A stretch of 64,000 bases of DNA, from positions 124,001-188,000 of the forward strand of contig CM065321.1 of the NCBI GenBank assembly GCA_033032175.1, written 5' to 3'. Below, piece by piece: positions 1 through 9,490 of the stretch. Both the position numbers and the translations under genes were made by a program. Source of the stretch: Saturnia japonica. Lineage: Eukaryota > Arthropoda > Insecta > Lepidoptera > Saturniidae. Numbering within the stretch: position 1 is the first letter of the stretch; every line of letters begins with the position of its first letter. The notes under the pieces were generated by a model, which was given only the letters and a program-made list of their open reading frames with translations, made no database searches and was not told where the DNA came from.

Positions 1-564
1 TACAGTAACTTGGTAATAATGATTATTATGAACGTGTCAATAATTGGTAAGTGTCCTCAAAATCATTAAATTAAGTGTAAATTCATTTGAAATATTAACA
101 ATCGAACTTCCTTAAAGTTTGATTTCTTTATAATATACGTCGTTAAAATTTGTAAAACTATTTCGTTGTAAAGATTTTTTAACAAAAGTATTTAGCGAAC
201 AGGTATTTTATAATGAAGAGCCTGTTAAGTGAACACGTAATAACTTTTCGCATATTAACCTCACTGTTACCTGTAGCATTGTGTGAGTGAGTTGTAACAA
301 GCGCTCGTATCAACTCGCATGCTCGCTTTGTGCAACTCGGCGAACAAATTACAAACGAAAATTACCCTTAAACTCTAACCTTAATTACTTTCAACTTTAC
401 TGGGTTGTTGTTTAAAAAGTACAATATACGTGAATACAAATATTACTTTCCGTGTAAGTGATCATTGTACAGGTACTCGACTCTAAGCTGAACTAACCTG
501 TTTCAATTAATATATGCAATTTTAAACAATATTTTAGCATTTATATATTGTTTCCACACAAATG
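1..564. other. AT-rich non-coding stretch
   Basis: No open frame, RNA gene or repeat is recognised here. The sequence is AT-rich with a slightly more GC-rich patch near 295-345. It ends where recognisable Helitron sequence begins. Confidence 0.5.
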
Positions 565-823
565 AAAAAAAAACTGGTCATGGTGAATCAATTCGAGTAC
601 TTAAGTGGCTTATGCTGAGTAAACTATAAGAGATATAGCAAATTAATATACTACATAATTATAGGGATTACAAAGACCTACAAAAAGTCCTGGAGAGTAT
701 ACATCTATCTTCTAAGGAACAATCACAATAAGGATTTTTATCTTTAAAATAGCCAGGAGCGGGGGAGCAAGTTTCGCGCGGGCATTTTATAGTCCACGTG
801 AGCGAAGCCACGAGTACAGCTAG
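565..823 (+). mobile_element. Helitron family A, 3' fragment
   Basis: This is the 3' half of a non-autonomous Helitron. It is the reverse complement of most of the copy at 32681-32940: shared blocks are the 'gtaaactataagagatagca' stretch, the 'aaaatagcc' stretch and the terminal 'gagcgaagccacgag'. The terminal CTAG lies at 820-823 and is followed by A rather than the usual T. The 5' half found in other copies is missing, so the copy is 5'-truncated, or its left part has diverged beyond recognition. It carries no coding capacity; such copies depend on a Rep/helicase protein supplied elsewhere. Confidence 0.6.
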
Positions 824-1064
824 ATCAAGAATAAATTAAAAGATGTGTTGGTATATACATATAGATTAATTGATTTCGCGTTACCTGGTAGAGGTGCGTG
901 CTTCACATAAAATAATTAACGCTAATGGATCAATAGTCGCGAACAGGTCTTGGACGAGATTAGCTCAGGATCGGAATGAGTGGTGAGTCGTACGGTTACC
1001 AGCGAAAGCATTCACCGATACGAGCTGAAAATGATGATGATAATAAATTACGCAAAGAAAGAGT
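824..1064. other. Non-coding spacer between Helitron and LTR element
   Basis: No gene is recognised. It may include more of the internal leader of the LTR element whose LTR lies at 1333-1800, but I see nothing diagnostic. A 72-codon frame beginning at 976 has no recognisable similarity and is probably chance. Confidence 0.4.
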
Positions 1065-1332
1065 TTATTTAAAACGCAGCTCAGTAATACGGAACAAAGC
1101 TTTGAATCTGATAACGTACTCGAATATCAACCTAAAAAAGGTATTCATTATGAAAGAAAAGTGTTTCACAACTGCAAGCAAACTATATAATTGAGAGCGC
1201 GCTGTGCAAACGATATCAACTGTTCCAATTCTGACAGCATCGCGTAAGACTCCGACTTCACTCCACTGTCCGTTGGACTGACAAGCATTGCAACTCACAT
1301 TCTGGACAATCTTAATCCTTAATGCGGCGCCA
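1065..1332 (-). mobile_element. Start of LTR-retrotransposon internal region
   Basis: Read on the minus strand, this follows directly after the LTR end at 1333. It opens with TGGCGCCGC (1332-1324), which resembles the TGGCGCC primer-binding-site starts of many insect LTR elements. A minus-strand frame of 101 codons (1370-1065) runs through it but matches no gag or pol motif that I recognise. No other part of the element is visible, so it is a 5' end fragment. The primer-binding-site reading is an inference from position and the first seven bases. Confidence 0.45.
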
Positions 1333-1454
1333 TGTTGTAGCGGGTCCTCATAGTGACCGTCATGCGTCATAATTCCAGTACACAGCTTATACAGAGTATT
1401 GTGAATAAAAAGACGTCCACAATATTTTAATGTGTGCTAAATTAATAGCGCTTG

Positions 1455-1461
1455 TTTTATT
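1455..1461 (-). terminator. Polyadenylation signal of the LTR
   Basis: AATAAAA on the minus strand, about 120 bases downstream of the putative initiator and before the LTR 3' edge, where the R/U5 boundary of an LTR would be expected. Confidence 0.45.
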
Positions 1462-1580
1462 CTTGTTTCTTACAAAGTTACAGTAGTTCGTAGTAACAAT
1501 GTGGTTTCTTAATAACGTTCTTGACTGTAGTTAGCTTGTAGATTCGCTGCTTGCTGTTGCTGGTGTTGTGGTGTTTCTCG

Positions 1581-1620
1581 AACTGATCGTAGTACTGCCG
1601 CCCTCTCCGCTATATTTAAC
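1581..1620 (-). promoter_or_regulatory. LTR core promoter (TATA box and initiator)
   Basis: On the minus strand a TTAAATATA box (about 1620-1611) is followed, roughly 30 bases downstream, by ATCAGTT (about 1587-1581). The latter fits the arthropod initiator consensus TCAGTY. Spacing and order are those of an RNA polymerase II core promoter inside an LTR. Nothing shows that it is still active. Confidence 0.5.
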
Positions 1621-1759
1621 CTCGCCCTTTGCCTCGCAATCGGTCGTGCGATGGATTCCGTGCAGGGCGTCGCTCAGCCAATGAGCGCGCACGCCCTGTG
1701 TGCGCGCTCTCCGCAGAGCGAGGCTGACCGTGGGAAAGGGACGGCAGTACCATGAGTCA

Positions 1760-1788
1760 CCATGCCAGATGTTCAGAGTCTGGCATGG
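1760..1788. repeat. Hairpin, 10-bp stem, 9-base loop
   Basis: CCATGCCAGA (1760-1769) pairs perfectly with TCTGGCATGG (1779-1788). It lies just inside the 5' edge of the minus-strand LTR. Its role, if any, is unknown. Confidence 0.8.
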
Positions 1789-1800
1789 TTCATCCTTACA

Positions 1801-2339
1801 ACTAGTGAAATTTATACATTTAAACTTGCAACTAGCTATATTCTAATTCTAATCGTTTTAAAATACACATATTCACACATATTCAGTTCATATTATTATA
1901 TCTATTCCTAACACGTATTTATAAACCTTATTCCTAACACGTATTATTTCATTTATTTGTTCATTCTATACTATTAGACTATCGTTATTCGCTCGCCCCG
2001 CTCGCTGTCCGCAACACAGAGATATCAGTTTTTGATGTAATGTCTGTTAGTGGTTTTTGTTTAGAAGCTTGTGCCTCTCTGCTCTGTATGACAGATCGGA
2101 ATGCCGTGGCAACTATGTTCTTCAACAATTCTGACAAAGTCGCGTATTTACAATAACTATCTGATTATCTTCAACAAGTTGGCGGCCCCATGTTAAAACT
2201 TTCCAGAGATTATTATGACAACTTAAAATTTGTGTCCAAGTTGTTATTTAATTTGACTTCACTTACGCGCGATAACCAAACCACATCACGTAAAATGACG
2301 TCAAAATTACATGATATAGTCTATGACCAGCGCATAATA
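1801..2339. other. AT-rich spacer, possible second LTR-element leader
   Basis: Mostly AT-rich. On the minus strand, near 2190-2130, a 'catggggccgcc' stretch followed by 'acgcgactttgtcagaatt' resembles the leader after the LTR at 1333 ('catggcgccgc', then 'acgcgatgctgtcagaatt'). This hints at a second, related and now degraded LTR-element leader. A 62-codon plus-strand frame at 2190 runs into the mariner terminal repeat and is not a gene. Confidence 0.35.
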
Positions 2340-2370
2340 CAAGGTGTCCAGAAAGGGTATCGGGTATTTG
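2340..2370 (+). repeat. Mariner terminal inverted repeat, left
   Basis: 31 bp, preceded by the TA target duplication at 2338-2339. It matches the reverse complement of 3608-3638 at 30 of 31 positions; the mismatch is at the fifth base. Confidence 0.93.
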
Positions 2371-2446
2371 TAAGTTAAATGGAACAAAAATTATTTGTAT
2401 GCAATAAAAAAGTTTATTGTTTATTATTAGCATATGAATTGGAGAA

Positions 2447-3522
2447 TTATTTGGAAAAGATGATGTTATCCAAATGATGGCCGTTACGTTGCTGGCACTC
2501 TTCTAAACGGAAACGAAGATTGGCGATAACACGTTGACACATAGCTATCGATATTGCTGCCATTTCTGACCTGATGTTTTGCTTTAACTGGGTTAGATTC
2601 GTCGGATTGTTTTGATAAACCTTACTTTTAAGGTATCCCCATGCAAAATAGTCAAGCGGGCTAAGGTCGGGGCTTCTGGGAGGCCAGTTGATGTTACCCC
2701 TTCACGAAATGACTTTATTAGGGAATAATTCGTTAACAACTTCCATTGAGTCATTTGAGGTATGGCAAGTGGCCCCATCTTGCTGGAACTACGTTCTTGA
2801 GTTAAAACCTGCAAACTCCTGCAACTCTGGGACCAAAAAATTTCGCAACATATCGCAATAATAGTCACTATTCACATTAATTGCTCGGCCTCGTTGATCT
2901 TCATGAAAATAAGGACCAATTATGCCTTTAGCAGACATAGCGGCCCAAACAACGACCTTTGGGCTATGCAGGAGTCGTTCATGCTTTCGTCTCGGATTCT
3001 CCACTGCCCAGTACCGACAATTCTGCTTATTAACATGACCATTCAGGTGAAAATTTGCTTCGTCACTGAACAGTATGTTGTTAAAGTTATTAAATCGCTG
3101 CAGCATTTCGTTCGCAAAATTCAGTCGATTAGCATAGTCCGTATCCTTCAATTCTTGAACTAATTGAATTTTATAGGCTTTTAGATGTAAGTCTTTCTTT
3201 AAAATCGAATGTAAAGATTTTTGATGTTCAATGCTTGGCTTCGCTTTCGGATGGATAAAGACGGATTTTGACGAACCGACGCATCAACTTCTTCAATTGT
3301 TTCTTCATCGCGAACTGAACGAGGACGACCAGAGTTTTGAATTTTAACTGTCGCACCTGTATTCTCGAACATCATGATCCATTTTCTAATGCTATCGTGA
3401 CTTGGCGCGTGGCGTGTACGATATTCCGCACGATAGAGACGTTGAGCAGTCACTATTGAATCACCATTACGATAATACGCTCGTACGCAAAATGCGCGAT
3501 GCGTCCCCGAGTACTGTTCCAT
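2447..3522 (-). pseudogene. Broken Tc1/mariner-type transposase
   Basis: Transposase of the 2340-3638 element, which would cut and reinsert the element at TA sites. It starts with ATG at 3522 and ends with TAA at 2449-2447, about 358 codons. The N-terminal 107 codons (MEQYSGTHRAFC..., then GRPRSVRD) form a helix-turn-helix DNA-binding region like those labelled DUF4817 in insect Tc3-like proteins. The C-terminal part is the DDE domain: SDEANF with the first Asp near 3064-3062, QQDGAT with the second at 2779-2777, and RSPDLSPLDYF with the third at 2668-2666. The last two Asp are 36 residues apart. Damage: a frameshift near 3205-3225, TAG at 2791-2789 (probably from TGG) and TGA at 2704-2702 (probably from CGA). 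It is a clear pseudogene. Confidence 0.9.
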
Positions 3523-3607
3523 CGTGACTAAAACTCCACAAAATGGCGGACGCCACGAACCCCTCCCCGCACCCTTTAGACGCCCCGTTTCGAATATGGC
3601 GCGAAAA

Positions 3608-3638
3608 CAAATACCCGATACCCTTTCTGGACATCTTG
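3608..3638 (-). repeat. Mariner terminal inverted repeat, right
   Basis: 31 bp, followed by the TA target duplication at 3639-3640. The inner end is GC-poor like the left copy. It lies 86 bp upstream of the transposase start codon on the minus strand, so the transposase promoter must lie in or beside it. Confidence 0.93.
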
Positions 3639-3640
3639 TA

Positions 3641-4124
3641 CTTCAAAAATTCCCATTGATTAGATTGTCGCGTGCTTTCCCAAAGGTCGGATAACATTTA
3701 ATGAATTTAAAAGGAATAGTAGAAAGTGCCAACAAAGAAAAATGTAAAAAAAATTATAGTTTACACATAATGAATTCTGTGATCGCACAATAGTGTACGT
3801 TTAACTTGTTGAAAGAAATTCGAGTGTTGAAACAAACTTTTTATATCAAATAAATGTCAGTAAATTGTATAACATGGATTCGTTCGATACGTTAACTAAT
3901 TATAAACATTATATTATTGTGATCCAAAGAGAGTTTATGGAATAGTTGTGTGTTTTTGCGTTATTATTTATATGCATTATATGTATGTGCGATATTACTG
4001 AGTGACTGAGAGGAGTGTCTCGCCGAGTCACCAGACACCTGATCACTATGCAAATCAATATGTTAATAATAAAATAGTTAACTTGATGAATTGAAGGTGT
4101 ACACCTTGGTCACATTTAGCTGTA
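3641..4124. other. AT-rich spacer between mariner and Helitron
   Basis: No gene or repeat recognised. A short patch near 4000-4040 ('gagtgtctcgccgagtcac') is less AT-rich. Confidence 0.5.
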
Positions 4125-5020
4125 TCTATATTAATATTATAAAGAGAGTTTATTTGTTTGGTTGAACGCGCTAATCTCAGGAAGTACTAGTTGGAATGGA
4201 AAAATTATTTTAGTATTGGATAGAACATTTATAAAGGAAAGTTATAGGCTGTATAAGATCACGTTACGGCCAATAGGAAAGGAGCATCAATGAAAAATGT
4301 ATCAAAACCGGGGAAAATTTACTTCTTTTGAACGCTTTCATTGCGTGCGCTGCGTAAATGGTTAAAGTTACACAACAATGATGTGTAACGGAATTGTTTC
4401 TCTTAAAAATGTCTAAAAAAAGTCCGCGATAGCATATGTCTTTTAAGGTTGCCGCAATATAACCTAATTTATGGTAATAAAATTTGTCCTAAAATAATCC
4501 ATTATTTGCGAAGGCGTTTTTATAAATATGGTTACAATTCTGATGGAAATAAATACGTTATCCATCACAAGTATTTAATTTTGGACAAAATTACCCATTA
4601 CTTCATTTGATTTCAATGAGTATTTTAGGAGATATTACATTTATAAAATAACTCCGTAGTAATATAATAAAGTACCGCGCGTACATTTTAGCGGAATGAT
4701 GCGTCAGGCGGGCGGCACTTATAAATTGTATTGAAGATGCATACGACAACTGTAGTTTGTTTCTGTCTACGTCCCACTCTCTCTAACCTTCTCTCTCTCT
4801 TATGTGACGCAAACGAAGTTGCGCGGGTCAGCTAGTATGTTATAAAATAACTCCGTAGCAATATAATAAAGTACCGCGCGTACATTTTAGCGGAATGGCG
4901 TGTCAGGCGGGCGGCACTTATAAATTGTATTGAAGATGCATACGACAACTGTAGTTTGTTTCTGTCTACGTCCCACTCTCTCTCTTATGTGACGCAAACG
5001 AAGTTGCGCGGGTCAGCTAG
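4125..5020 (+). mobile_element. Helitron with duplicated 3' end
   Basis: A non-autonomous rolling-circle transposon. It starts TCTATATTAATATTATAAAG at 4125, after A (4124), a typical lepidopteran Helitron 5' end. Near the start is 'gaacgcgctaatctcaggaa', also typical. The first 3' end is at 4832-4835 (CTAG followed by T), preceded by a hairpin: CGCAA (4808-4812), a 6-base loop and TTGCG (4819-4823), then 8 bases before CTAG. A second copy of the last ~190 bp follows at once (about 4841-5020) and ends in its own hairpin and CTAG|T (5017-5020). The two 3' copies differ at a few bases and by a ~16-bp block in the CT-rich stretch. There is no coding capacity. Confidence 0.85.
4641..5020 (+). repeat. 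Tandem duplication of the Helitron 3' region
   Basis: Copy 1 is about 4641-4835 and copy 2 about 4841-5020, separated by 'tatgt'. Both contain the block from 'ataactccgtag' through 'gcgggcggcacttataaatt' and the CT-rich stretch to the CTAG end. Differences include agtaat/agcaat and aatgatgcgtc/aatggcgtgtc, and a longer CT tract in copy 1. Confidence 0.9.
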
Positions 5021-5239
5021 TATGTTATAAAGTAGACTGGAACAACGGGTCGCGAGTCCTTGTACATTATAAAAATGATATGATAATCTGTCGACACTGA
5101 GCGGTAGAGTTCTTCTTTTTCCTGACTTGGCAACTAGTCATCTTTCATGAAGACAATTGCTGCCATTATGAAGTGAATATAATGTCCTTTGTTATGACGA
5201 TTTCAGTATCCTAACAGGATGGTGGCTCCCTTGTTAGTA
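5021..5239. other. Short spacer after Helitron
   Basis: No gene recognised. It begins with 'tatgttataaa', which repeats the junction seen between the two 3' copies of the Helitron. Confidence 0.4.
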
Positions 5240-5565
5240 TCGCTATATATTCTTACTAACGATCGCCCTAAGCTTGAAATTCGACCAACGACTTTTTGAT
5301 CATAGACTATTTTCTGTTTGACATTTACAGTATTTATGAACCTAAACAATGAGTATTATCTACATCACTTGCTGTCACTTTGCATTGAGTGGCGATGCCA
5401 ATATTTTGGGGGGTCTAAGTTCAATAACACAATTGGCATTATTAATTTATATAATTTTATATATTAGTAACAGATATTATAGATACATTTTTGCTTTCTG
5501 CACTCCTTCTCCATATAAACTTTAACCATGCCAAATCTCACAGTCTTCCGTGATTACAATACGCT
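5240..5565 (+). repeat. Unclassified interspersed repeat C, copy 1
   Basis: This shares a long stretch with 9275-9490 (reverse complement) and 54330-54580 (same strand). Shared blocks are 'gactttttgatca', 'tttctgtttgacatttacag', 'cttgctgtcactttgc', 'ttggggggtctaagttcaat' and, with the third copy, 'accatgccaaatctcacag' plus 'tcttccgtg'. No open frame or terminal repeat is evident. It could be the 3' untranslated end of a non-LTR element, but I cannot classify it. Confidence 0.75.
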
Positions 5566-6309
5566 TAAAAAATATTTTCACACTATACTGATTGTAATAT
5601 TGTTTTGGACGCAGTAACCTCACCAAGCGGACCATGTTTCGTTTGGTTCTTTGTCGGGTCCTGTATAACAAGGGAGAACAAGATTGACTTTTGACTTGAA
5701 TGTGACTGCCTCCCCCCCCCCCCCCCCCATATATACCCTTGATAATTGAGCTGCGGCTTTTTCCGTCGTCTATCATATATAAGTATATTATTGTTTAGTT
5801 AGTTGATCTCTGCGACCTGCAGAGCTTGTTCTATTCATACAAACCGAAGTCTCGTTTGGCTGATGATTGATCAGTAATGGGTGATGAGTAGAGCCTCGCA
5901 GTACTCGGTACTGATATCAATGAGCTTAGTGATCAGATAAAGTAGAATATAATATAATTTGCATCATTACAGTTTGAAAGTAATTCGATTTTACATCTTT
6001 CCGTCCGTGAGACAGCTAATGTTTCAAGAAACTTTACAAATTAACTTGTAGTACTGAGCACTGAGCAGACACTTTCCTATATAAATGAAGCGCTGTCTTA
6101 TAATAAACTCATGTAATTACTTATAACAAGTTATATTTAATTAAACTTGCTTTCTATTAATTTATATTAGAAAGTCTATACAGTGTAAGAAATCCTGCCT
6201 GTTTGTCCGCTTACCTCTTCTGTCATTTAGAGATGTTTTACGGAAGGTTTATATATACAATATATTCCAATTAAGTTTTGTATAGTAGAGAAAATCCAAT
6301 CTTTAGTAG
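5566..6309. other. AT-rich spacer with a 17-base C run
   Basis: No gene recognised. The only notable feature is a run of 17 C at 5712-5728. An 84-codon minus-strand frame crosses this run and reads it as poly-Gly, which is not evidence of a gene. Confidence 0.5.
5712..5728. repeat. Homopolymer C(17)
   Basis: Seventeen consecutive C bases in AT-rich surroundings. Homopolymers of this length mutate quickly and are error-prone in sequencing, so the exact length is uncertain. Confidence 0.85.
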
Positions 6310-6866
6310 TAAAGTGGTCAATAATTTTCGGGCAAATACGTGGTTTACGCTGGCTAAACTTTATGAGATACATCAAAATAATGTACTAAAGATCTTTAGT
6401 TCTTCAAAAAGCCTAGAGAAAAGTCCGCTATGTCATATATTTATCTCTTAAGGATGACTCACAGTAATTATTTTTATCTTTAACGTAAGAATTAAAATTA
6501 TTACGTTATTTGCGAAGCAATTTTCCTCAATTCATTATTAATTTTCTTCCAGATAAATTAGTTACTTAACTTGGGCATTTAATGTAGATTAAAATTTTGC
6601 TTTACAGTTTCCCATTTAAATGATTACCGTGGAAGATATTACTGATTCAAAATAACGTGAATGCAAAGAAACCACTAGCAACGAAACGGTTGGTCGGTAC
6701 TCTGCACCGCTGCTGGTATCCGCGCCGCGGTCTGCCTGTATACGGACTATGAATTCTGCGTTTAAATAATAAAACGATAAACTCTAAATCAATCGAACAT
6801 GCTTTTTTAATATAAATAACACCACTTTCTAAATTGAACCCGAGCGAAGCTGGGGCGGGCGGCTAG
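6310..6866 (+). mobile_element. Helitron relic with CTAG 3' end
   Basis: The left part (about 6340-6490) resembles the middle of Helitron family A: 'tttatgagatacatcaaaataa', 'agaaaagtccgctatgtcata', then 'aaggatgactcacag'. The right end reads 'cccgagcgaagctgggg' followed by 'cgggcggCTAGT', with CTAG at 6863-6866. A CCC...GGG stem and a CTAG|T terminus are Helitron 3' features. A 5' TC end is not identified. The GC-rich patch near 6690-6745 is internal. It may be one degraded copy or two fragments. Confidence 0.55.
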
Positions 6867-9274
6867 TTATAAATATGTTAATACTGGTTCTTGCGTTGGT
6901 TCATGTCAGTAAGTCGGTATCATGCTAAGGCCCTTCGCACACGACGCTACTACACAAGTCTTCGATACGTCCATTGAAGACTTTCGTGAACGTCTCTAAC
7001 CGGCCATTGTTCCGCACGCGGTGCTAATGATTTGTCGATACTTGCGTCACTACTAGGACAGTTGACTGAGTCATGTTTGGAAGAAACTCTTAGCTTATAT
7101 TACAACTATCGAAATAGGAAAAATCTTTTTAAGATCTTTGGTTTGCCTTATATAAAAATAAATATAAACTGCAGACTGTTTCTAGATTAACTGATTTTCC
7201 TACCTCTTTACACGCTTTTTTTGAATACTCTTTAATTTTGTAGTCATAAAAACAGAGATTATCTGTTTATAGATTATTATTAGATTTATCTGCCTATTTT
7301 TTTTTTTTGGTATTATTTTACTGAGCAAATTTAGTGTATTATGTGTGCGATTATTTTCATTCACTTACTCGTATACATTCTATAATAATGCATCTATAAT
7401 CTTATCATTTGGTATAAATAGATATTAGATTATTTGTGATTATAAATGTAGGATGACAACATATTATAACAAAGTAATGTTAACTGGTTGATTCTAAGAA
7501 TACAATAACTAAATAAGTAAAATATTTCCAGTACTCTCAGTGTAAGAAATATGGAGACAAGGACTAAGGCATTCCGTCTTCACGCACAGTTTATCTTGTC
7601 TTGTCAAAGGTTTCATTTTTCTCCTTTTCTTGTGACTCATTTCTCGTGCCTTTTATGGTTGGCCTTCCTAATTTTAATGTGTAAATGTGTCAATTCCGGT
7701 TGTAATCGTATTCGTCGTCGTGTCTCTGCATACTGTTTCCGTCTAGGTTGCTAATGAGGTACTACGACCATTTTTAGGGTCTTTAAATCCATGACAAATT
7801 GTCATATGGTAGACTGTATGGTCTCGTATAGCCCTGTTATGCGTTTTGAAGTCTAGGCCAGACGAGAGCATATTATTATGGTTTTTGACAATAACTTTGT
7901 CAAAATTTTTCGCAAATTGACATGTTTCTCAAACATGTTAATTTCTGATTTTATCCTTAAGAGTGACGTCCTCATTTTTATTAAGTTCGTGAAGTTTATG
8001 CTGATTAGATTTCCACACACGGGCCAGCACTCGGATCCGTTTAGAAACACTGACTTTATAGCAAAAAAACATTTCCTTTCATCTTTCGGTTTATAGATCA
8101 GTTAAAAATATACTGAGTTTGAAATAGTCTAAGGAACGGTACTGTATATCAATCAGCACGCGATATCTCTGCTGGAGTAGGTTAAAAGGATGTAACACTG
8201 CCTTTCTCTATCGTTAAGAATCTCTATTACGTACCACTTATTAAACCGTTTATGTATGTATGCTAATTTTCAATTCTGTTTATTGGATCCGTATGATAAG
8301 CTAGTATCGAACGTGTCTCAAACATACGCAATACTCATAGTGCACCCTTTTTTATTATTATTTCATCATATATACGTTCTACGTTTTGAAATCAAGTAAA
8401 TTATACCAAATTATAATATTAAATCATGTCTCACTGCCTACTTCATTAAAAACTAATTTTGAAAAGTTTGCAAAAAATATTTAATTGGCAGCTACATTCC
8501 ATGTTCGTGAGGACCAATCGAGACGCGATTGGGAGCACCTGCCGAGCTCTCAATTTTGACAACCGAGGGGCACGCTCTTTGTAAAAGTTGTCAACAAGGG
8601 TCCTTGTCTCCCTTGTGAGCCCTCCCGCGCTTCACTCGGTCGTCCCCTCGTCCCCTGTGAGCTCCGTTATATCCCCAGTCGTTTCAGGACAAAGTGTCGC
8701 TACGTGCCTCCCACGGAAACGATAAAATTATTCCCGCGATCTGTTCTCTATACATTATGAAGATGTTTTTAATACACAAGAGGAAGAATAATAATTGAGT
8801 GAAACATCTGGCTTACATAAATATTCGTAAGTTTTACGGAAGAAAATATAATTACTTATTGTTAATGTAGTGAGAGCGACGCCGCGCCGCGCCACGCCGT
8901 CTCGCCTAACAAAACATTTTAAATTCAAGGAAAAATCATTACTTAACATTAATATAAATGTTCTTGTGCAAATATTACTGAGAAAAAAAATAATGATATT
9001 TATTTATAACAATTGTATAACAATGCGGTTTGTTCAGGCTGCGTCATAATGTCAATATTACTTTTTCTTTTCTAATCCATTTCAAAAAGTAGGAGGTTAT
9101 TAATTCGGTTCTATTTTTTGTTAATGTTTGTTTAAAGCACTACGTTTATTGACGTCTTTATGAATTATGTTGTCTGGTGGTTTCCTGCTACTATATACAG
9201 CGCGTTTAATAGATCTATCCATATTCGTTATCAATTTCTATCTATGATATCTGTTACTAATATATTAAGTTAAA
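6867..9274. other. Long AT-rich non-coding stretch
   Basis: No gene recognised. It contains a T run at 7298-7307, a less AT-rich block at about 8505-8720 ('gacgcgattgggagcacctg' onwards, with 'cgtcccctcgtcccc') and a small GC-rich patch at 8876-8905 ('gacgccgcgccgcgccacg'). The open frames of 62-76 codons here show no similarity that I recognise. Confidence 0.5.
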
Positions 9275-9490
9275 ATAATTAATACTGCGAATCCTAACAC
9301 GACCGGTGCCATTGAACTTAGACCCCCCAAAATATTGATATTGTCACTCAACGAAAAGTGACAGCAAGTGATATAATATTCATGTTTTATTAATAAGTAC
9401 TGTAAATGTCAAACAGAAAATAGTCTTTGATCAAAAAGTCGCTGGTTGAATTTCGAGCTTAGAGCGATCGCTAGTTAACATAAATAATAT
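9275..9490 (-). repeat. Unclassified interspersed repeat C, copy 2
   Basis: Reverse complement of the family at 5240-5565 and 54330-54580. Shared blocks are 'gaccccccaaaatattgata', 'gtgacagcaagtgat', 'tgtaaatgtcaaacagaaaa' and 'gatcaaaaagtcg'. It also shares 'actgcgaatcctaacac' with the copy near 54430 (reverse complement). Confidence 0.75.

Larger units (their letters stand above)
1333..1800 (-). mobile_element. Long terminal repeat (LTR), 468 bp
   Basis: On the minus strand the segment starts TGTAAGGATG and ends GCTACAACA, giving the TG...CA (here TGT...ACA) boundaries of an LTR. In order it holds a hairpin near the 5' edge, a TATA-like box, an initiator-like TCAGTT about 30 bases downstream and an AATAAAA polyadenylation signal. 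That is the U3-R-U5 order of an LTR. It is more GC-rich than its surroundings. A putative primer-binding site follows directly. I see no identical second LTR and no obvious target duplication, so this is a fragment or a single LTR with a short leader. The superfamily (Gypsy or BEL/Pao) cannot be decided. Confidence 0.6.
2340..3638 (-). mobile_element. Tc1/mariner-superfamily DNA transposon, full length
   Basis: A complete 1,299-bp element. The 31-bp terminal inverted repeats lie at 2340-2370 and 3608-3638; both begin CAAG and share 'tgtccagaaagggtatcggg', with one mismatch. A TA target duplication flanks both ends (2338-2339 and 3639-3640), as expected for IS630/Tc1/mariner elements. A single transposase gene on the minus strand fills the element but is broken by one frameshift and two stops, so this copy cannot supply its own transposase. 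The intact ends might still be mobilised by a related enzyme. The near-perfect terminal repeats suggest a fairly recent insertion. It lies next to an LTR fragment. Confidence 0.92.

Noticed and set aside
960..1030. 'tagctcaggatcgg' considered as a tRNA A box
   Set aside because: No B box or cloverleaf follows at the right distance.
5522..5776. 84-codon minus-strand frame with poly-Gly
   Set aside because: The poly-Gly is only the C(17) homopolymer read on the other strand.
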